Origin: Gossypium raimondii
Taxonomy: Eukaryota; Streptophyta; Magnoliopsida; Malvales; Malvaceae
Assembly: GCF_025698545.1 (NCBI RefSeq)
Contig: NC_068575.1
Coordinates: 56,429,980-56,493,979, forward strand
Direction: 5' to 3'
DNA: 64,000 nt
Numbering within the stretch: position 1 is the stretch's first letter; every line of letters begins with the position of its first letter. The notes under the pieces were generated by a model. The model had not been told where the DNA came from. It worked only from the letters and a program-made list of their open reading frames with translations, and ran no database searches. The position numbers and the translations under genes were made by a program. Below, piece by piece: positions 10,796 to 22,423 of the stretch.

Positions 10796-12142
10796 GTGGT
10801 TAAGGGTTACTTACAAGAAGCTGGGGTTGATTTTCAGGAGACTTTCAGCCCAGTCGTTAAGCCTACAACAATAAGAGTGATTCTCGCTTTGGCTGTTTCC
10901 TCAAATTGGTCTCTTAGACAGGTAGATATCAATAATGCGTTCTTAAACGGGGATTTGAGTGAAGAAATTTATATGTTGCAGCCTCCTGGTTTTGAGCAAC
11001 AAGGCTCTAATGGACAGCAGCTGGTCTGTCGACTTCGGAAGGCTCTCTATGGTCTCAAGCAAGCACCGAGGGCTTGGTTTCACAAGTTGCAAGAGTTTTT
11101 GGGAAGTATGCAGTTTAAAACGTCCAAAGTAGATAGTTCCTTGTTCATTTTTCAATCTGGATCCAGGTTAATGTACGTGCTGGTCTATGTTGATGATATC
11201 ATCATCACAGGGAATGATGATCAGCTCATAGAGAAGTTTGTCACGCAACTAAATGCAAAGTTTTCTTTAAAAGATCTTGGCCGATTACACTATTTCTTGG
11301 GCATAGAGGTAAATTACACTCCACAAGGAATTTATCTTACACAAAAGAAGTATATTACTGAACTTCTTTAGAGAGCTTCGATGGACAGATCGAATAGTTT
11401 GCCCACACCCATGATTTCCTCAAGTAGATTGTCAGCAAATGAAGGAAGTCCTATTGAGGATGAACATCAGTTTAGGAGTATCGTTGGGGCCTTGCAGTAT
11501 GTTGTCATTACACGACCAGACATAGCTTATTCAGTAAACAAAGTCTGCCAGTTTATGCATAAGCCTTTGGATCTCCATGTCAAGGCTATGAAGAAGATAT
11601 TAAGATACCTATAAGGAACGATAGATTATGGGCTGAAATTCACACGAACATCCAGATTCTTACTTGAAGGCTATTCAGATGCAAGCTGGGGGTCTGACAT
11701 AGATGATCGAAGATCAACATCAGGCTTTTGTGTCTTTCTTGGTGGAAATCCAGTATCCTGGAGCTCGAGGAAGCAACAAGTCATCTCAAGGTCTACTGCA
11801 GAAGCAGAATATAGAAGTGTGGCTCATGTCACGACAGAGATAATATGGATTCAAGCGCTGCTGACTGAATTAGGTATTTCAATTCCACAGAAAGCTTTGG
11901 TATGGTGCAATAGTTCAGCAGCAGTTGCAGTTGCGGGGAATCCAGTTATGCACTCAAAATTTAAACATGTTGAAATGGATTTGCTATTTGTTAGAGAAAA
12001 AGTTGCTGCTGGAATAATTCATGTAGGGCATATACCTGGTTCAGAACAGACAACAGATATACTGACGAAACCCCTATCAATAGGAGCCTTCACTAAGTTT
12101 CGCGATCGACTTTGTGTTGTTACAAGTGAGAAAAGAACTTGA
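10796..12142 (+). pseudogene. copia reverse transcriptase and RNase H
   Basis: Carries RT motifs [25 protein letters not shown] and the catalytic YVDDIIITG (about 11187), then [17 protein letters not shown]. Stops at TAG 11369-11371 and TAA 11612-11614 replace glutamine codons in the same frame. RNase H follows (GYSDASWGSD, then AEAEYRSVAHVTTE and HIPGSEQTTDILTKPL) and ends at the TGA at 12140-12142. Apart from the two stops this part is well preserved. Confidence 0.92.
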
Positions 12143-12155
12143 CAAGTATGGGGCA

Positions 12156-12324
12156 TGTTAGGAATAATAGCAGTTAGGAGTTGTAGTATGCAGTTAAGGA
12201 AGTTAAGTTTTCTGTTACAGTTGGTTAGTTAGACTCTTTAAATACCTAAAGTTGTATTCATTCAATCATCAAGATAAAAGTGAAGTAATTCAGTTCTTCA
12301 GTCTCGTTTTGTGGAATCATAACA
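12156..12324 (+). repeat. 3' LTR of the copia element
   Basis: 169 bp, 165 of 169 positions identical to the 5' LTR. It is preceded by a short purine-rich stretch (AAGTATGGGGCA, 12144-12155) in the position of the polypurine tract. Confidence 0.92.
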
Positions 12325-12998
12325 CATGGGATGTCACGACGACGCGACGTATTCTCTACATAAGCTGCCGCGTTTAGACTTCAAACAAAACTTTTTCTTC
12401 TTGTTTAACTTTGATTATTCTAGAGATATTTTAGTATGATTAGAACTCTAATCTAAGTCTATTTAAACAGCTATTGTATGTCTGTTTTAATATGTTAATT
12501 AGAAAGAGATTTTCTTTGAGGACTACAAGATGTAGTTACAGATGAATTTTGATGAGAGTTTTCGTGGTAACTATGGAAAGAATTTTGTACTCTTTTCAGG
12601 TTTGCTCTATGAGGGTTTGTACGTTTAGTGCATTTAGGTTTATTTTCTTCATATTGTACTCTCGTTTGTTTACTTATTTAGTGAAAAGTCGAAGTCTCTT
12701 TCACCCGTAATTTTTCCTTTTTTAATGGTTTTCTATGCAAATATTTGTGTATTTGGTCTTCTCTACTTTTCTTATCCGTTGTTTATACGGGTTGATACCT
12801 AAACGTTTATTTGGATGCAATTGCATAGTGTTCACTTAACAATTTATTTAGCACTTCCCTGAACTCATTTTCTTCGGACAGAGAAGGTTCAGGTTTCACG
12901 TGGTATGGATATATTTAAAGTTTGGAATTGCTAGGTACAATGAACGGAGCCGGTTAGTAGATGAAACCCTTGGTCGAACAAGAAGTAAGGACCTGGTT
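12325..12998. other. copia target continuation and P450 3' flank
   Basis: No gene seen. The first 80 bases (CATGGGATGTCACGACGACG and following) continue the sequence left of the copia element. The last few hundred bases would include the 3' UTR of the minus-strand P450 gene. Confidence 0.4.
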
Positions 12999-15076
12999 TT
13001 AAGTCCGACATCGGTGAAATGCACGAACATGAAGGCCCCCGTCTATATGAAGATTGATCATCGTCCTGTATGTCACTGCTCTATTCTCATCACTCAATTT
13101 GAATACGAAGCAACGGAGAAGAACAGCTGAGAAAATCTTCATCTGTCTATAGGCAAAGTCCTTACCCAGACACACTCGAGGCCCTGCCTGTTAATCGAAA
13201 ACAAAGGTCAGCCGTAAAATCACGCCAGTGAAACAATATTCAGGAATTTTCATACCTGGAAAGCTGTAAACTTGAAAGGGCTTTCTGATCGGAACATGCC
13301 GTTCTTGTCGAGCCATCTCTCGGGTCTGAACTCCTCTGCATCATCACCCCAAATGAACTTCATTCTACCCATTGCATAAGGTTGATAAACAATCAAATCA
13401 TCTTTCCTCACACTAAAACCATCTGGCAGAGTATCATCAGAGAAACATATCTTTCCATCCTGCAATTGAAGTGATTCACAAATAAATTTTTCTATAAAAG
13501 AGTTAAGGAAATTTCAGTAAGAGAATTCAAGATTCATGGCAAATTTCCTTACCATAGGAACTGCCGGGTAGAGCCTTATAGTTTCAGTTATAGCTGCATG
13601 AAGATAGTGCATTTTTTCTAAAGCCTCTTCTCTCAGGCTAGCAGCGAATTCATCAACATCTTTAACCTCCATTGATTTTGTTGCTTCCTTCACTTCCACG
13701 GCAACCTTTTCTTGAACATCAGGATGTTTGCAAAGCATGTATATAAACCACGACAGAGTGGACGCTGTTGTGTCTTTTCCAGCACCTGTGAAGTTAATAA
13801 TTGTATCTCTCAAGTATTTTGGGTCAGTGTCCTTCACTTGGAGGTATCTAGTTAAAATGTCTTCCTTTTTTATCTGCAGAATCCCATAGAAATACAGATC
13901 AGTCAGAATTCTACTTCAACTCTTCATATAAAAAGCTCAAGTAGCTCTATTTTTTACTTACTACAGCCGAATCGTCCTTGGAGTCGCGTAGTTGCTCAAT
14001 CTTGTTATGGATTAGCTTATACACAAAATTATCAACCACTTTTATATTTCTCTTTAATGCAGCTTCCGATCCGATGTTAAGATATCTTTTGATCTTCCAA
14101 AAGAGATCGACGTATCGGTAAACGACCAAAACACTTGCATTATCAAAAGCAGTTGCAAACTCCTTGCCTTCTACATTGGATCCACGCATGCTGTCTAGTT
14201 CAACCCCGAATGCAACTTTGAATATTGAATCCAAAGTCGATTTCAAAAACAAGTCCTGCAGAACATTGCGTTATGTAACAGTTTTGATTTTATATATCAC
14301 CCAAACATTTCCATTAGGTGAACTTACTTGCATATCCATTGTGTCATTGGAAATAGCTGCCTCAGACACTATATTGGCAAGTCGTGCCACATTTTTCCGA
14401 AAGACAACACTGCTGAAATCTCTCAACACCTTTGTTGAGAATTCATAGCTTGATGCCTTCCTCTGTTGACGCCATTTATCCCCATCCACTGTGAAAATTC
14501 CCTCGCCAAAAAAATCCCTTAGCAGGCTGTGATTATACTCACCCTGCACACCAATTGAAAAACCAGAAACCTGTCATTTAAAACACCACTCTGCCCCTTT
14601 TGGGTACCCATATTATTATCAAAAGCCATTTCATTATACCAATTACTCATCAAATTGAAACCATAACTGACATTATTAATACTGACTAGATTAAAAAGCT
14701 TTTTCCCCATCTAAATCTGGGTATTCCTAAATTCAAGCCAACAAATTATTCTGCGTGTTTTGGATGGGCAGGGAAAGACCTTGCCATAATTATCGAAGTT
14801 GGTTTTGAGTATATATTCAACGTTGGCAGGTTCCGAGGTATGAATCTCACTCCTGTAAGGAGAAAGCAGCCTGTAGGTCCGATACTTGGCTGCAAGATCA
14901 GCCATGTAATGATGCAATCTATTAAAGTTGAGTAGCAGGTTAATAATCGTGCCGGCAACGGGGTGGTACTTGTTCTTTGTCTGTTTTTGTTTCAGTTTCG
15001 CAGTGAAGAAGGTGAGGGAGATTAGGGAGAGGAGCAGAACCAAAGCTGTAAAGGTAAATGAGTAGGAGAAATCCAT
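12999..15076 (-). CDS. cytochrome P450, CYP704 family (copy 1)
   Basis: Six exons on the minus strand: 15076-14780, 14543-14328, 14255-13962, 13873-13553, 13459-13256, 13187-12999. All introns are GT-AG and in phase 0, and the total is 506 residues, normal for a plant P450. An N-terminal hydrophobic anchor (about residues 5-24) predicts ER-membrane attachment. Motifs: I-helix AGKDTTAS near residue 300, K-helix ETIR, FRPERW, and heme-binding FQAGPRVCLG with Cys450. The upstream in-frame ATG at 15134-15136 is less likely because ATG 15074-15076 starts directly before the anchor. Characterised CYP704 enzymes (e.g. CYP704B) omega-hydroxylate long-chain fatty acids; that activity here is inference. 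The neighbour at 19058-20987 is a paralogue in the same orientation, so they form a tandem pair. Confidence 0.95.
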
Positions 15077-15310
15077 GGGGATGGAACAAGATGAGGGAAG
15101 CACTTCCCATAAATGTTCTCTTTTATGCTTCTTCAAGGACAGTATGTTTGAGGCTCACACTATCATTACTAATTTTATTATTTCACGGCGGATATTATTG
15201 AAGCTAATTTCTTGTTTTTGTCTCATTTGGTTATGTCTACGATAACTTGCAACTGTCGTGACAGATTGATTGTCTGTGTCCAACACTCAAATTCTTTTGG
15301 GTTTTTTATT

Positions 15311-15824
15311 GGTAAACTAAGTTATCTCTTCATCATTTAATTTCGAAATAGTTATTGAATTATTAAAAAAAAGTTATTTAAGTTACTAAACCATTTAAAA
15401 TTTTTTATATAAGTCATTAGGTTTTTAAGTTTTTTCTTTTTTAAATTTGACTAGTGATTTTCAAGCGACGATTCAATAATCAATACAGTGGATCAATACC
15501 CATCAACGAGTGAAGAACATATCTTAGATTCAAGTCAATCTGACGTTCAGTGTCAAAGATTGGAGAAGAAAATTGTTTGAATTTTGATTTGCAAATTCGT
15601 GATATTCAAAACTATTTCATGAAAAAAATTAATTGTAGAAGAGAAGAAGAATAAGAGCTTTCAATTGGTGCACGCGGTGCAAAGAGTGGTCATACAATAG
15701 CGATTTTAACAGCTCGTTAACTTAAATGAAAACTTTCGAATAGCTCAGTCACCATTTTGAAAATTTTTGGAGTGATCAAAATGTAAATTTACTAATAGTT
15801 TAGTGACCTTAAGTGTAGTTTACC
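15311..15824. mobile_element. MITE with long inverted repeats
   Basis: The left end GGTAAACTAAGTTA and the right end, read on the opposite strand as GGTAAACTACACTTA, are inverted repeats. Further inward arms contain matching A/T-rich blocks. It is noncoding. The target duplication was not resolved, so the borders are approximate. Confidence 0.6.
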
Positions 15825-15853
15825 CCTTTTTTTTCATTTCAGGCATTTTGAAA

Positions 15854-16294
15854 GGGTAAACCACAAAGTTGGTCACTTAACTTTCATAAACTTTCATTTA
15901 GAGCATTGAAAAAGAAGGTTTGCATTTTAGGCATTGTTGTTAAATATCATTTTCATTTTAGTCACTTGCCATTAATTCAATATTGTTGTACACTCATTTT
16001 AATCACCCAATTTCAATAATTTTTCATTTGTTTTATAGGAGAAACTTGAATTTTATAGATAATTGTGTTATAGAGAAAAGCTTAGGTTCATCGTTACAAC
16101 CGAGTAGCTCAATTTCTTCCAAAATAAAAATTTATTAAGGTTAAATGATTAAAATGATTGCAAAATAATATTGAATTAACAACGAGTGACCACAATAAAA
16201 ATAGTTTTAGCAACAACATCTAAAATATAAACTTCTTTTTATGCCCAAAATAAAAATTTATGAAAGTTTGGTAAGTATGTGTATAATGTATCCC
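15854..16294. mobile_element. MITE-like inverted-repeat element
   Basis: The left arm (GGGTAAACCACAAAGTTGG... CTTTCATAAACTTTCATTT) pairs with the right arm read backwards (GGGATACATT... CTTTCATAAATTTTTATTT). Pairing continues inward through a GGTCACTCGTTGTTAATTCA-like block. Noncoding, about 440 bp. No convincing target duplication seen. Confidence 0.6.
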
Positions 16295-16887
16295 GTAGAA
16301 AAATAACTCCAAAATGTATATTTCTATATATAATGTTTACAATTTTTAAATTGAAAGATATTATACATTTAAACTTATAATCTTTTAAGTTAATGTAATA
16401 ACAATGATATCTTAAACTTAAAATTTTTTAGAATCAATTGTGAAACTTGATTTCATTACTGATTTGGATAATGAGACAAGTCTAAAACCATATATAACTT
16501 CTGATGAAATTCTCCAGCAACAATATTTAAATTCTACAAGTCTTTTCCTATATAAAAAAGGAGAGAAATAAAAGGATGTTGAAAAAAAATTCAGTTCGAA
16601 ATCGATTTTCTTATACAGCGAAAAATTAAAATTTTAAAAATTAAGCCTGTTTGTGATATTTATAACAATAAACCTTAAACTGAATCCGTACTTGTGTTTT
16701 CGGATTCCAACCAAACGACCTTCTCTGCTATTCTCGTAGCATGAACTGCTTCGAGTGTGGACTCGAACAATTCGAATCAAAATACAGAATTAAAAGTAGT
16801 TTTCTTTATTTAAATGTGAAAACGGAAAATCTCTTTTTAAATAGAAACTGACAAAAATTATTATTCCAGAAAATATATTTAGACTTA
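16295..16887. other. intergenic between MITEs
   Basis: No gene seen. 16420-16548 contains a stretch that recurs, diverged, at about 18330-18413. Confidence 0.4.
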
Positions 16888-17014
16888 GTTTGGATGGGCG
16901 GTGCGTTTACTTGCGGTTAGTGTAAAAACAGCAGTGGCGGTGAGATTAGATATTGTAGCATGAGACAAAAAGTAAACTAAACGCATCACACCGCACCCAA
17001 CCGCCTATCCAAAC
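16888..17014. mobile_element. short hAT-like MITE
   Basis: About 127 bp with ends GTTTGGATGGGCGGTGCG and, inverted, GTTTGGATAGGCGGTTGGG. The interior carries GGTGAGATTAGATATTGTAG. A diverged second member is at 53720-53835. Superfamily is inferred from the ends only. Confidence 0.6.
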
Positions 17015-17648
17015 CCCGCCTATCCAAAAATCTCTATCTATTTTTGAACAAGGTAACAATATCTTAAAATTGTGCAAATAGCCCTACTGGTTCAATCTAT
17101 TTATAAAGGAGAAGGTAAAACTCCTGTTGAATTATAGAAGTTTTTTCAAACTTCTAGTTCATTTAGGAGTATATGGGGCAACAACCTTAATTTTTTGAGT
17201 TATTCAAGTCAACCCGAATAAGTAACAACGGTCTCCATAATCATGACGATGCTCCTTTTACTTGATCTTGTCATGGTCTCAACTTCCCCTTGGTGGTGGG
17301 TTTATTGGTTGGAGACATGGAAACTTCCCTATCTCTCAGACATATTGGATGGTCTTCTCTCTCATTGTGGCTACCAGCGACGGTTGGTGGGGCAGTTTGG
17401 TTAAGGTTTGTTTATTTTGGGATAAAGGTTGGGCCTGAGTTAAACAGGTGTATTTAATGCTTGATCTCTTGATCTCATTTGGAGCACTTGCTTATAATTT
17501 TACTTAGAGTTGTTCATAGGTCAAGTCAGGCCAATACTTGATTTCAAAAATATTTTATATTCAAGTCTAATTTTGGGCCGGCGTGATTCATTTAAAAAGC
17601 ACATTTTATTATTAAAATATTTTTAATTGGTATTTTATATTTTTTATT
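17015..17648. other. intergenic, no gene seen
   Basis: AT-rich spacer between the short MITE and the larger hAT-like element. I see no supported gene or repeat. Confidence 0.4.
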
Positions 17649-18186
17649 AGGGGTGAGCTTTTGATTAAATCGAGTGAAAAAATTTCGAGTTAACGAACCT
17701 TATTTTATCATCCTAAATTGATTCAAAATTTTTTCGAGTTGAGTCGAGTGAAATTATTCGAGTTAAAATAAAAAATTAAACATGTCAAATTAAAATATTG
17801 TTATAGCATAACTAATTTAATGTTTTAACTTTCTTTATATATATTTTAGAATTTTAAAAAAAATTAATAAATTTTTAAAAACTATAATTTTTGTAGTTTT
17901 TGTAAATATTTTGAATTTTTGAAAATTATTTTGAATGTTTTTGTAATTTTTGTTGAAAGAGTGACTAATTTGCTCATTTTCAAAATTGACAGGGACCAAA
18001 AGGGTATTTATACCAATATGTTATTCAAATTATTCGAGTTATTTGAATTGTAAAATTCAACTCGACTCAAACTCGAAACTCGAATTACTTATTCACGTTG
18101 ACTCGGATAACTAAAATAATTCGATTCGATTAACTCGGAATTCAAATTTTTTTCGATTTTTTCGAATTGAATTTTTGTTCATCCCT
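17649..18186. mobile_element. hAT-like MITE with CGAGTT-rich arms
   Basis: Left end AGGGGTGAGC and right end GTTCATCCCT are imperfect inverted repeats. Both arms are rich in TCGAGTT/AACTCGA motifs (AATCGAGTGAAAAAATTTCG at left; CGATTTTTTCGAATTGAATT at right). Noncoding, about 538 bp, sitting in A/T-rich DNA that hides the target duplication. Confidence 0.65.
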
Positions 18187-19057
18187 ATATTTTATAATTA
18201 AATTTAAATTTAAATTTATTTTTTATTATTTAATTTGAATTACAAAAATCTTTATATAAATCCAACTCCACTATCAAGTTGACCTGAGTACCCAACCCTT
18301 AAATAACCAAAAAACAAAGAACTTCATAAAATTAAAGTGAAAATCAGTTGTCAAACCTAATTTCACCACTAATGAAATTCTACAACGACAATATTTAAAT
18401 TCCACAATTCTTCTCCCTTCCCATCCCTACAGTCGACAGACAAACAATAAATACTCATCCGCGGCTCACCCACTCCCAATCATTCTAAAACCTCCTCTTT
18501 CACTTTGTCCCAAAGAAATACATGTATAAAAGATTGTATGAATACTTAATTGAAACTAAGTCATACCATTAAAAAGTAATGTCACATTGTTGGACGTCAA
18601 CACAGATCTTGCACACTTGTCATTACCAATCTTGTCCTTCTATGAAGTTAAAAAAGAATTTGGATATATTTCAAATTAAATCCTATATGATATAATTTAA
18701 AATTAAAATTTTATAGAAAAGTAAAATTTAATTAAAGAGAGAGTGAATGACTTTAAAAATCTCAAAATCAAGATTTAATTTCATTAATTTGACTAAATTT
18801 TGAACAGAAAGAATTATGGTGAGAGTGAGAAATCCTAATATATACATATATAAATAATAGTAAGTAGAAAACGAGTGGCCAAATTCTGCTTATCAGATAG
18901 CAATGATCAAAGTGTACTATTTTGCGATCTTGACCCAAGTTTCATCTTCAATATTATTAGAAAAGCAAATAAAATTTACGGAATCCAGTTCTTATGCTGT
19001 GTACACAGAACCGGAAGCGGAAACGGAAACATATTTTGAACATTTTTCAAGGATCTA
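18187..19057. other. intergenic, 3' flank of P450 copy 2
   Basis: No gene supported. The open frame at 18903-19088 on the plus strand is antisense to the P450 3' end and has no recognisable content. Confidence 0.4.
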
Positions 19058-20987
19058 TTATAATTGTTCTTGTCGTGAATTGGTTTGAGTTGTCCTGGGA
19101 ATAGCACGAAGATGAAGCCCACCTTTCATATGAAGAGTGAATGTTACTTTGTAGATTGCATCTTTCGATTCATCCGCTAGTTTGAAGTGAAAAAAATGAA
19201 GAAGTGCGATTGTGAATATCTTCATTTGTCGATAAGCAAATTCTTTGCCTAAACAAATTCGAGGACCCGCCTGTAAACAATGCAAAACCCAAATCCAAAA
19301 TTATGTACTATATATATAAAGATATGTATTAAGGAGGGAGTAGAAAGGGTTCAAACATGAAACGATATGAATTTGAAAGGCGATTCGGGTTGAAAAACTC
19401 CGTTCTTAAGCCATCTTTCCGGTCGAAAAATCTCAGCATCTTCACCCCAAATGTAACGCATTCTACCCATGGCGTAAGCCAAGTAGCTAATCTCTTCTCC
19501 TTTCTTGATTATGTGGCCGTCTGGTAAAATATCATCCTCCATTGCACACCTCCCATTCTTGTAAGTACAATAAGGTTATACCAATGTTATGGGTTGAATA
19601 AAAAGTTGAACCAGGGAGAAGACATTCAAAATAATAAGATATTATATACCATTGGAGTTACAGGGTACAATCGCAAGGTCTCAGTTAATGCTGCATGAAG
19701 ATATTGCATTTTTTGTAGGGTTTCATCAGTTATGGTTGCTAAGATATCGTTAGTATTAGCATGGTTTTCTCCGCTGCCGCTACAGGTGCAGTCTATCACT
19801 TCTTGTGCAACTTTTTCTTGTATCAATGGGTTCTTGCAGAGCATGTAAAAGAACCAGCACAAAGTGTTGGCAGTTGTATCTTTACCGGCAATCATGAAGC
19901 TAAAGATTATGTCCCTTAGATATTTATCACTCATCGTTTCTGGGTTCTTCTCTTTCTCCGCTAAAAACCTTGAAAGTATGTCTTCTTTAACATTCTTAAA
20001 ATCGCCAAAAAAGGGAAAAAAAACATTTAGCAATAGTACTGTACTTTTAAAACTAAATTTAGTGCAAAAAGATATGACTCACACGATCAGGGTTCAATGC
20101 TAGTTGTTTCTTCTTGGTTCTTAGAACATCGTAAATAAAATTATCAATGACTTTGATGTTTCTCTTGAGGGAAGCTTCAGAGCCAAGGTTAAGAACCCTT
20201 TTCAGCTTCCACAAGGGATCAATATAGCGAAAGTAGAGCGACTGTGTTGCATCATCAAAAGCCTTAAGAAAGGTACTCCCCTCATCATCTTCATTGCTTG
20301 ATAAACTCATGCAATTCAAATCTACTCCAAACCCAACTTTAATTATGGATTCCATAGTGTATTTCATCAACATATCCTACATACACACACACACACACAC
20401 ACAAAAACCCGTAAAATTAACACTCAAACTTAATGTAAAAAGAAAGATTTCAAAGCATGACTCACTTGGAATTCAATTACTTGACCAGACATTGATAGCT
20501 CTGAGACTGCTGTCACCAGTTTGGAAGCATTTCGTTTGAAAACAGAGCAGCTAAAATCTCTAAGAACTTTGGCTGAGAACTCATAGCTGGCAAGCTTCCG
20601 CTGCTGCCGCCACTTATCTCCATCAACTGCAAAAATCCCTTCTCCAAAAAGGTCAGAAAATATTTCATGGGTATATTTACCCTTTCCGTAATGTTCAAAA
20701 TTAGTTTTCAATATGTGCTCTACGATTCGTGTATCGGTGGTGTAGAGTTCGCTACGTCCTAAATCAAGTAACCTGTAAGTGCGCAGTTTTTTGGCAACTT
20801 GGGTTTGGTAGTCGTAGAGATGGTCGAAGTAAAAGATCTGGTCGAAAATAGTGCCCTTTACTGGGGCATATTTGGGGTCATTGATGGATTTCCCACTCAA
20901 GATTTTGATGACAAAAACAGATAGAATGAAGAAAACAAAGAAAAATGGCAAAGCTATGAAGAAGGAGATAATAGTTAGAATGCCCAT
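19058..20987 (-). CDS. cytochrome P450, CYP704 family (copy 2)
   Basis: Five minus-strand exons: 20987-20466, 20376-20083, 19994-19650, 19557-19357, 19270-19058; 524 residues, all introns phase 0. An N-terminal hydrophobic segment (about residues 5-30) predicts ER anchoring. Motifs: GKDTTANT in the I helix, ETLRLYP (K helix), FRPERW, heme loop FHAGPRICLG with Cys460. The first exon fuses what are exons 1 and 2 in the downstream copy, so the intron at 14779-14544 has no counterpart here. The 20376 acceptor is preceded by a GT-repeat instead of a pyrimidine tract, and the donor after 19357 (CAT/GTTTGA) is weak. The sequence fits CYP704C/704A-type enzymes; the substrate is unknown, fatty-acid omega-hydroxylation being the family expectation. 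Confidence 0.95.
20382..20402. repeat. (AC)n microsatellite in P450 intron
   Basis: About ten AC units lie in the first intron of P450 copy 2, just upstream of its acceptor on the coding strand (where it reads GT). Confidence 0.9.
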
Positions 20988-21900
20988 TTTCTTTTAATTA
21001 CCTATATACGTAACAGCCATCTACTTATACATAAATGAGTTTGGGTTTTCTTTTATTTAATAATTTCCTATTTATGCATGAATTAACTTTCATTAAATAT
21101 CAATACGTAAGATAATATTCCTTCGTTGTTGAATCATAAGAATAATCCAATCCTCCATCTACCAAGTTATTTGTCCAATTCAAATCTTATACTACATATT
21201 CCACTTTCATTACACCAATCTGGCTCTTTGGTGATTTTAAATAGTTCTTGTAATCATTTTTTTGATTAATGTAGCTCTACTTGTAATTATTTTAACTATA
21301 ATGAATTAACAACATTATTAAATATTATCTTTCTCTAAAGAGGGTAATAATAATTAATAAATAAAGAATGAAAAAGACTTAACAACAATATCGATGTAGA
21401 CCACTTTAACTCTTGTGTTTCGGTGAAAATATACAGGATAACCATAAAATTATTTGCGTCACCCAAATTACGTATGGCTTTGTTTCTATTTCATTTATTT
21501 TAATTTATACCTATTTATTATATTATAAATAAATAAATAAATATTGGTTTCCTCTCTCCTCTAATTTAAAAGTTCGGAAGTAAGGTATTGACGGTTGAAA
21601 AAGTAAGACTAATTATTTGGTGTTGAAACCATAACTTTTAGCCATTTTTTTTCTATCAAATTTTATTTTAATTTATCGGTACCATCAATGTATCAGATGA
21701 CACTACAAAAAATATTTTTTTTCACTTTTTCAACTTTTTTTTCTAGTCAGGTCTTTTAAAAAAAAAAAAGTTTATCGGTGTTGCCAATGTGTGGCATCCA
21801 AAGTTACTTTGGCAAACATCTCAATTTTGTATATAATTAATCTTTTAATATTATTTTTATTAAAAAGTCAAACAAATTAGCTGAGATTCAATATGATATT
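20988..21900. other. upstream region of P450 copy 2
   Basis: No gene seen. It should hold the promoter of the minus-strand P450. Possible TATA-like sequences on that strand are weak, so none is called. Confidence 0.4.
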
Positions 21901-22423
21901 TATAGTTAATTGCACTAAATATCCCAAAAACTATGACCCTCATTTTACATTGGTCCCTAAACTTCAAATCATTTTAATTACATCCCTAAACTATCAAGCT
22001 TATATTAATTAGGTCCTTTTGTTACTAAAATTGTTAATTTGACTGTTAAATGATACGCCAAATCTTGTGTGACATAATTTAAAATGTCAATTTTAAGAAA
22101 AATTGAATATCATAAAATAGATGTTTTAGAAATCTTAGTTTTGAGGTTTTTCAAGCTTCTACAAAAGTTTTATCGTTCACTCTTTTTTTTTTTCTTTTAC
22201 TTTTAAAAATTATGCGGCAACGTTCTATTTCTTTAAATTTTTAAAATTCAATTATGTAAGATTTAATGTGTCATTTAACAGTTAAATTAACAATTTTAAT
22301 AACGAAAGGATGCAATTAATATAGCATCGATAGTTTGGGGATTTAATTAGAACATATTGAAGTTTGAAGACCAATTTAAAATGAGGGTCATAATTTGAGG
22401 ATTTTTTGTGCAATTAAATCTAA
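21901..22423. mobile_element. MITE-like element with about 150-bp inverted repeats
   Basis: The left arm (AGTTAATTGCACTAAATATC, then CTATGACCCTCATTTTACAT) is matched in reverse by the right arm (GATTTAATTGCACAAAAAAT, then TTATGACCCTCATTTTAAAT). Similarity runs about 150 bp inward to GTTAATTTGACTGTTAAATGA. Noncoding, possibly a Mutator-type derivative. The right border abuts the next element. Confidence 0.7.

Larger units (their letters stand above)
4197..12324 (+). mobile_element. Ty1/copia LTR retrotransposon, nested and decayed
   Basis: Two 169-bp LTRs (TGTTAGGAAT...AATCATAACA) enclose gag, protease, integrase, reverse transcriptase and RNase H in copia order on the plus strand. They differ at four positions (three transitions, one transversion, about 2.4%). 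Flanking bases CATAG (4192-4196) and CATGG (12325-12329) form a 5-bp target duplication with one mismatch. A 3488-bp insertion at 6441-9928 splits the integrase; without it and its duplicated target the element is about 4.6 kb. The small size, short LTRs and the RT motif [12 protein letters not shown] fit the Ale/Retrofit lineage (inference). Several stops and frameshifts make it non-autonomous. Confidence 0.95.

Noticed and set aside
15134-15136. Upstream in-frame ATG as start of P450 copy 1
   Set aside because: It adds 20 mostly charged residues before the membrane anchor, unlike the family; ATG at 15074-15076 is preferred.
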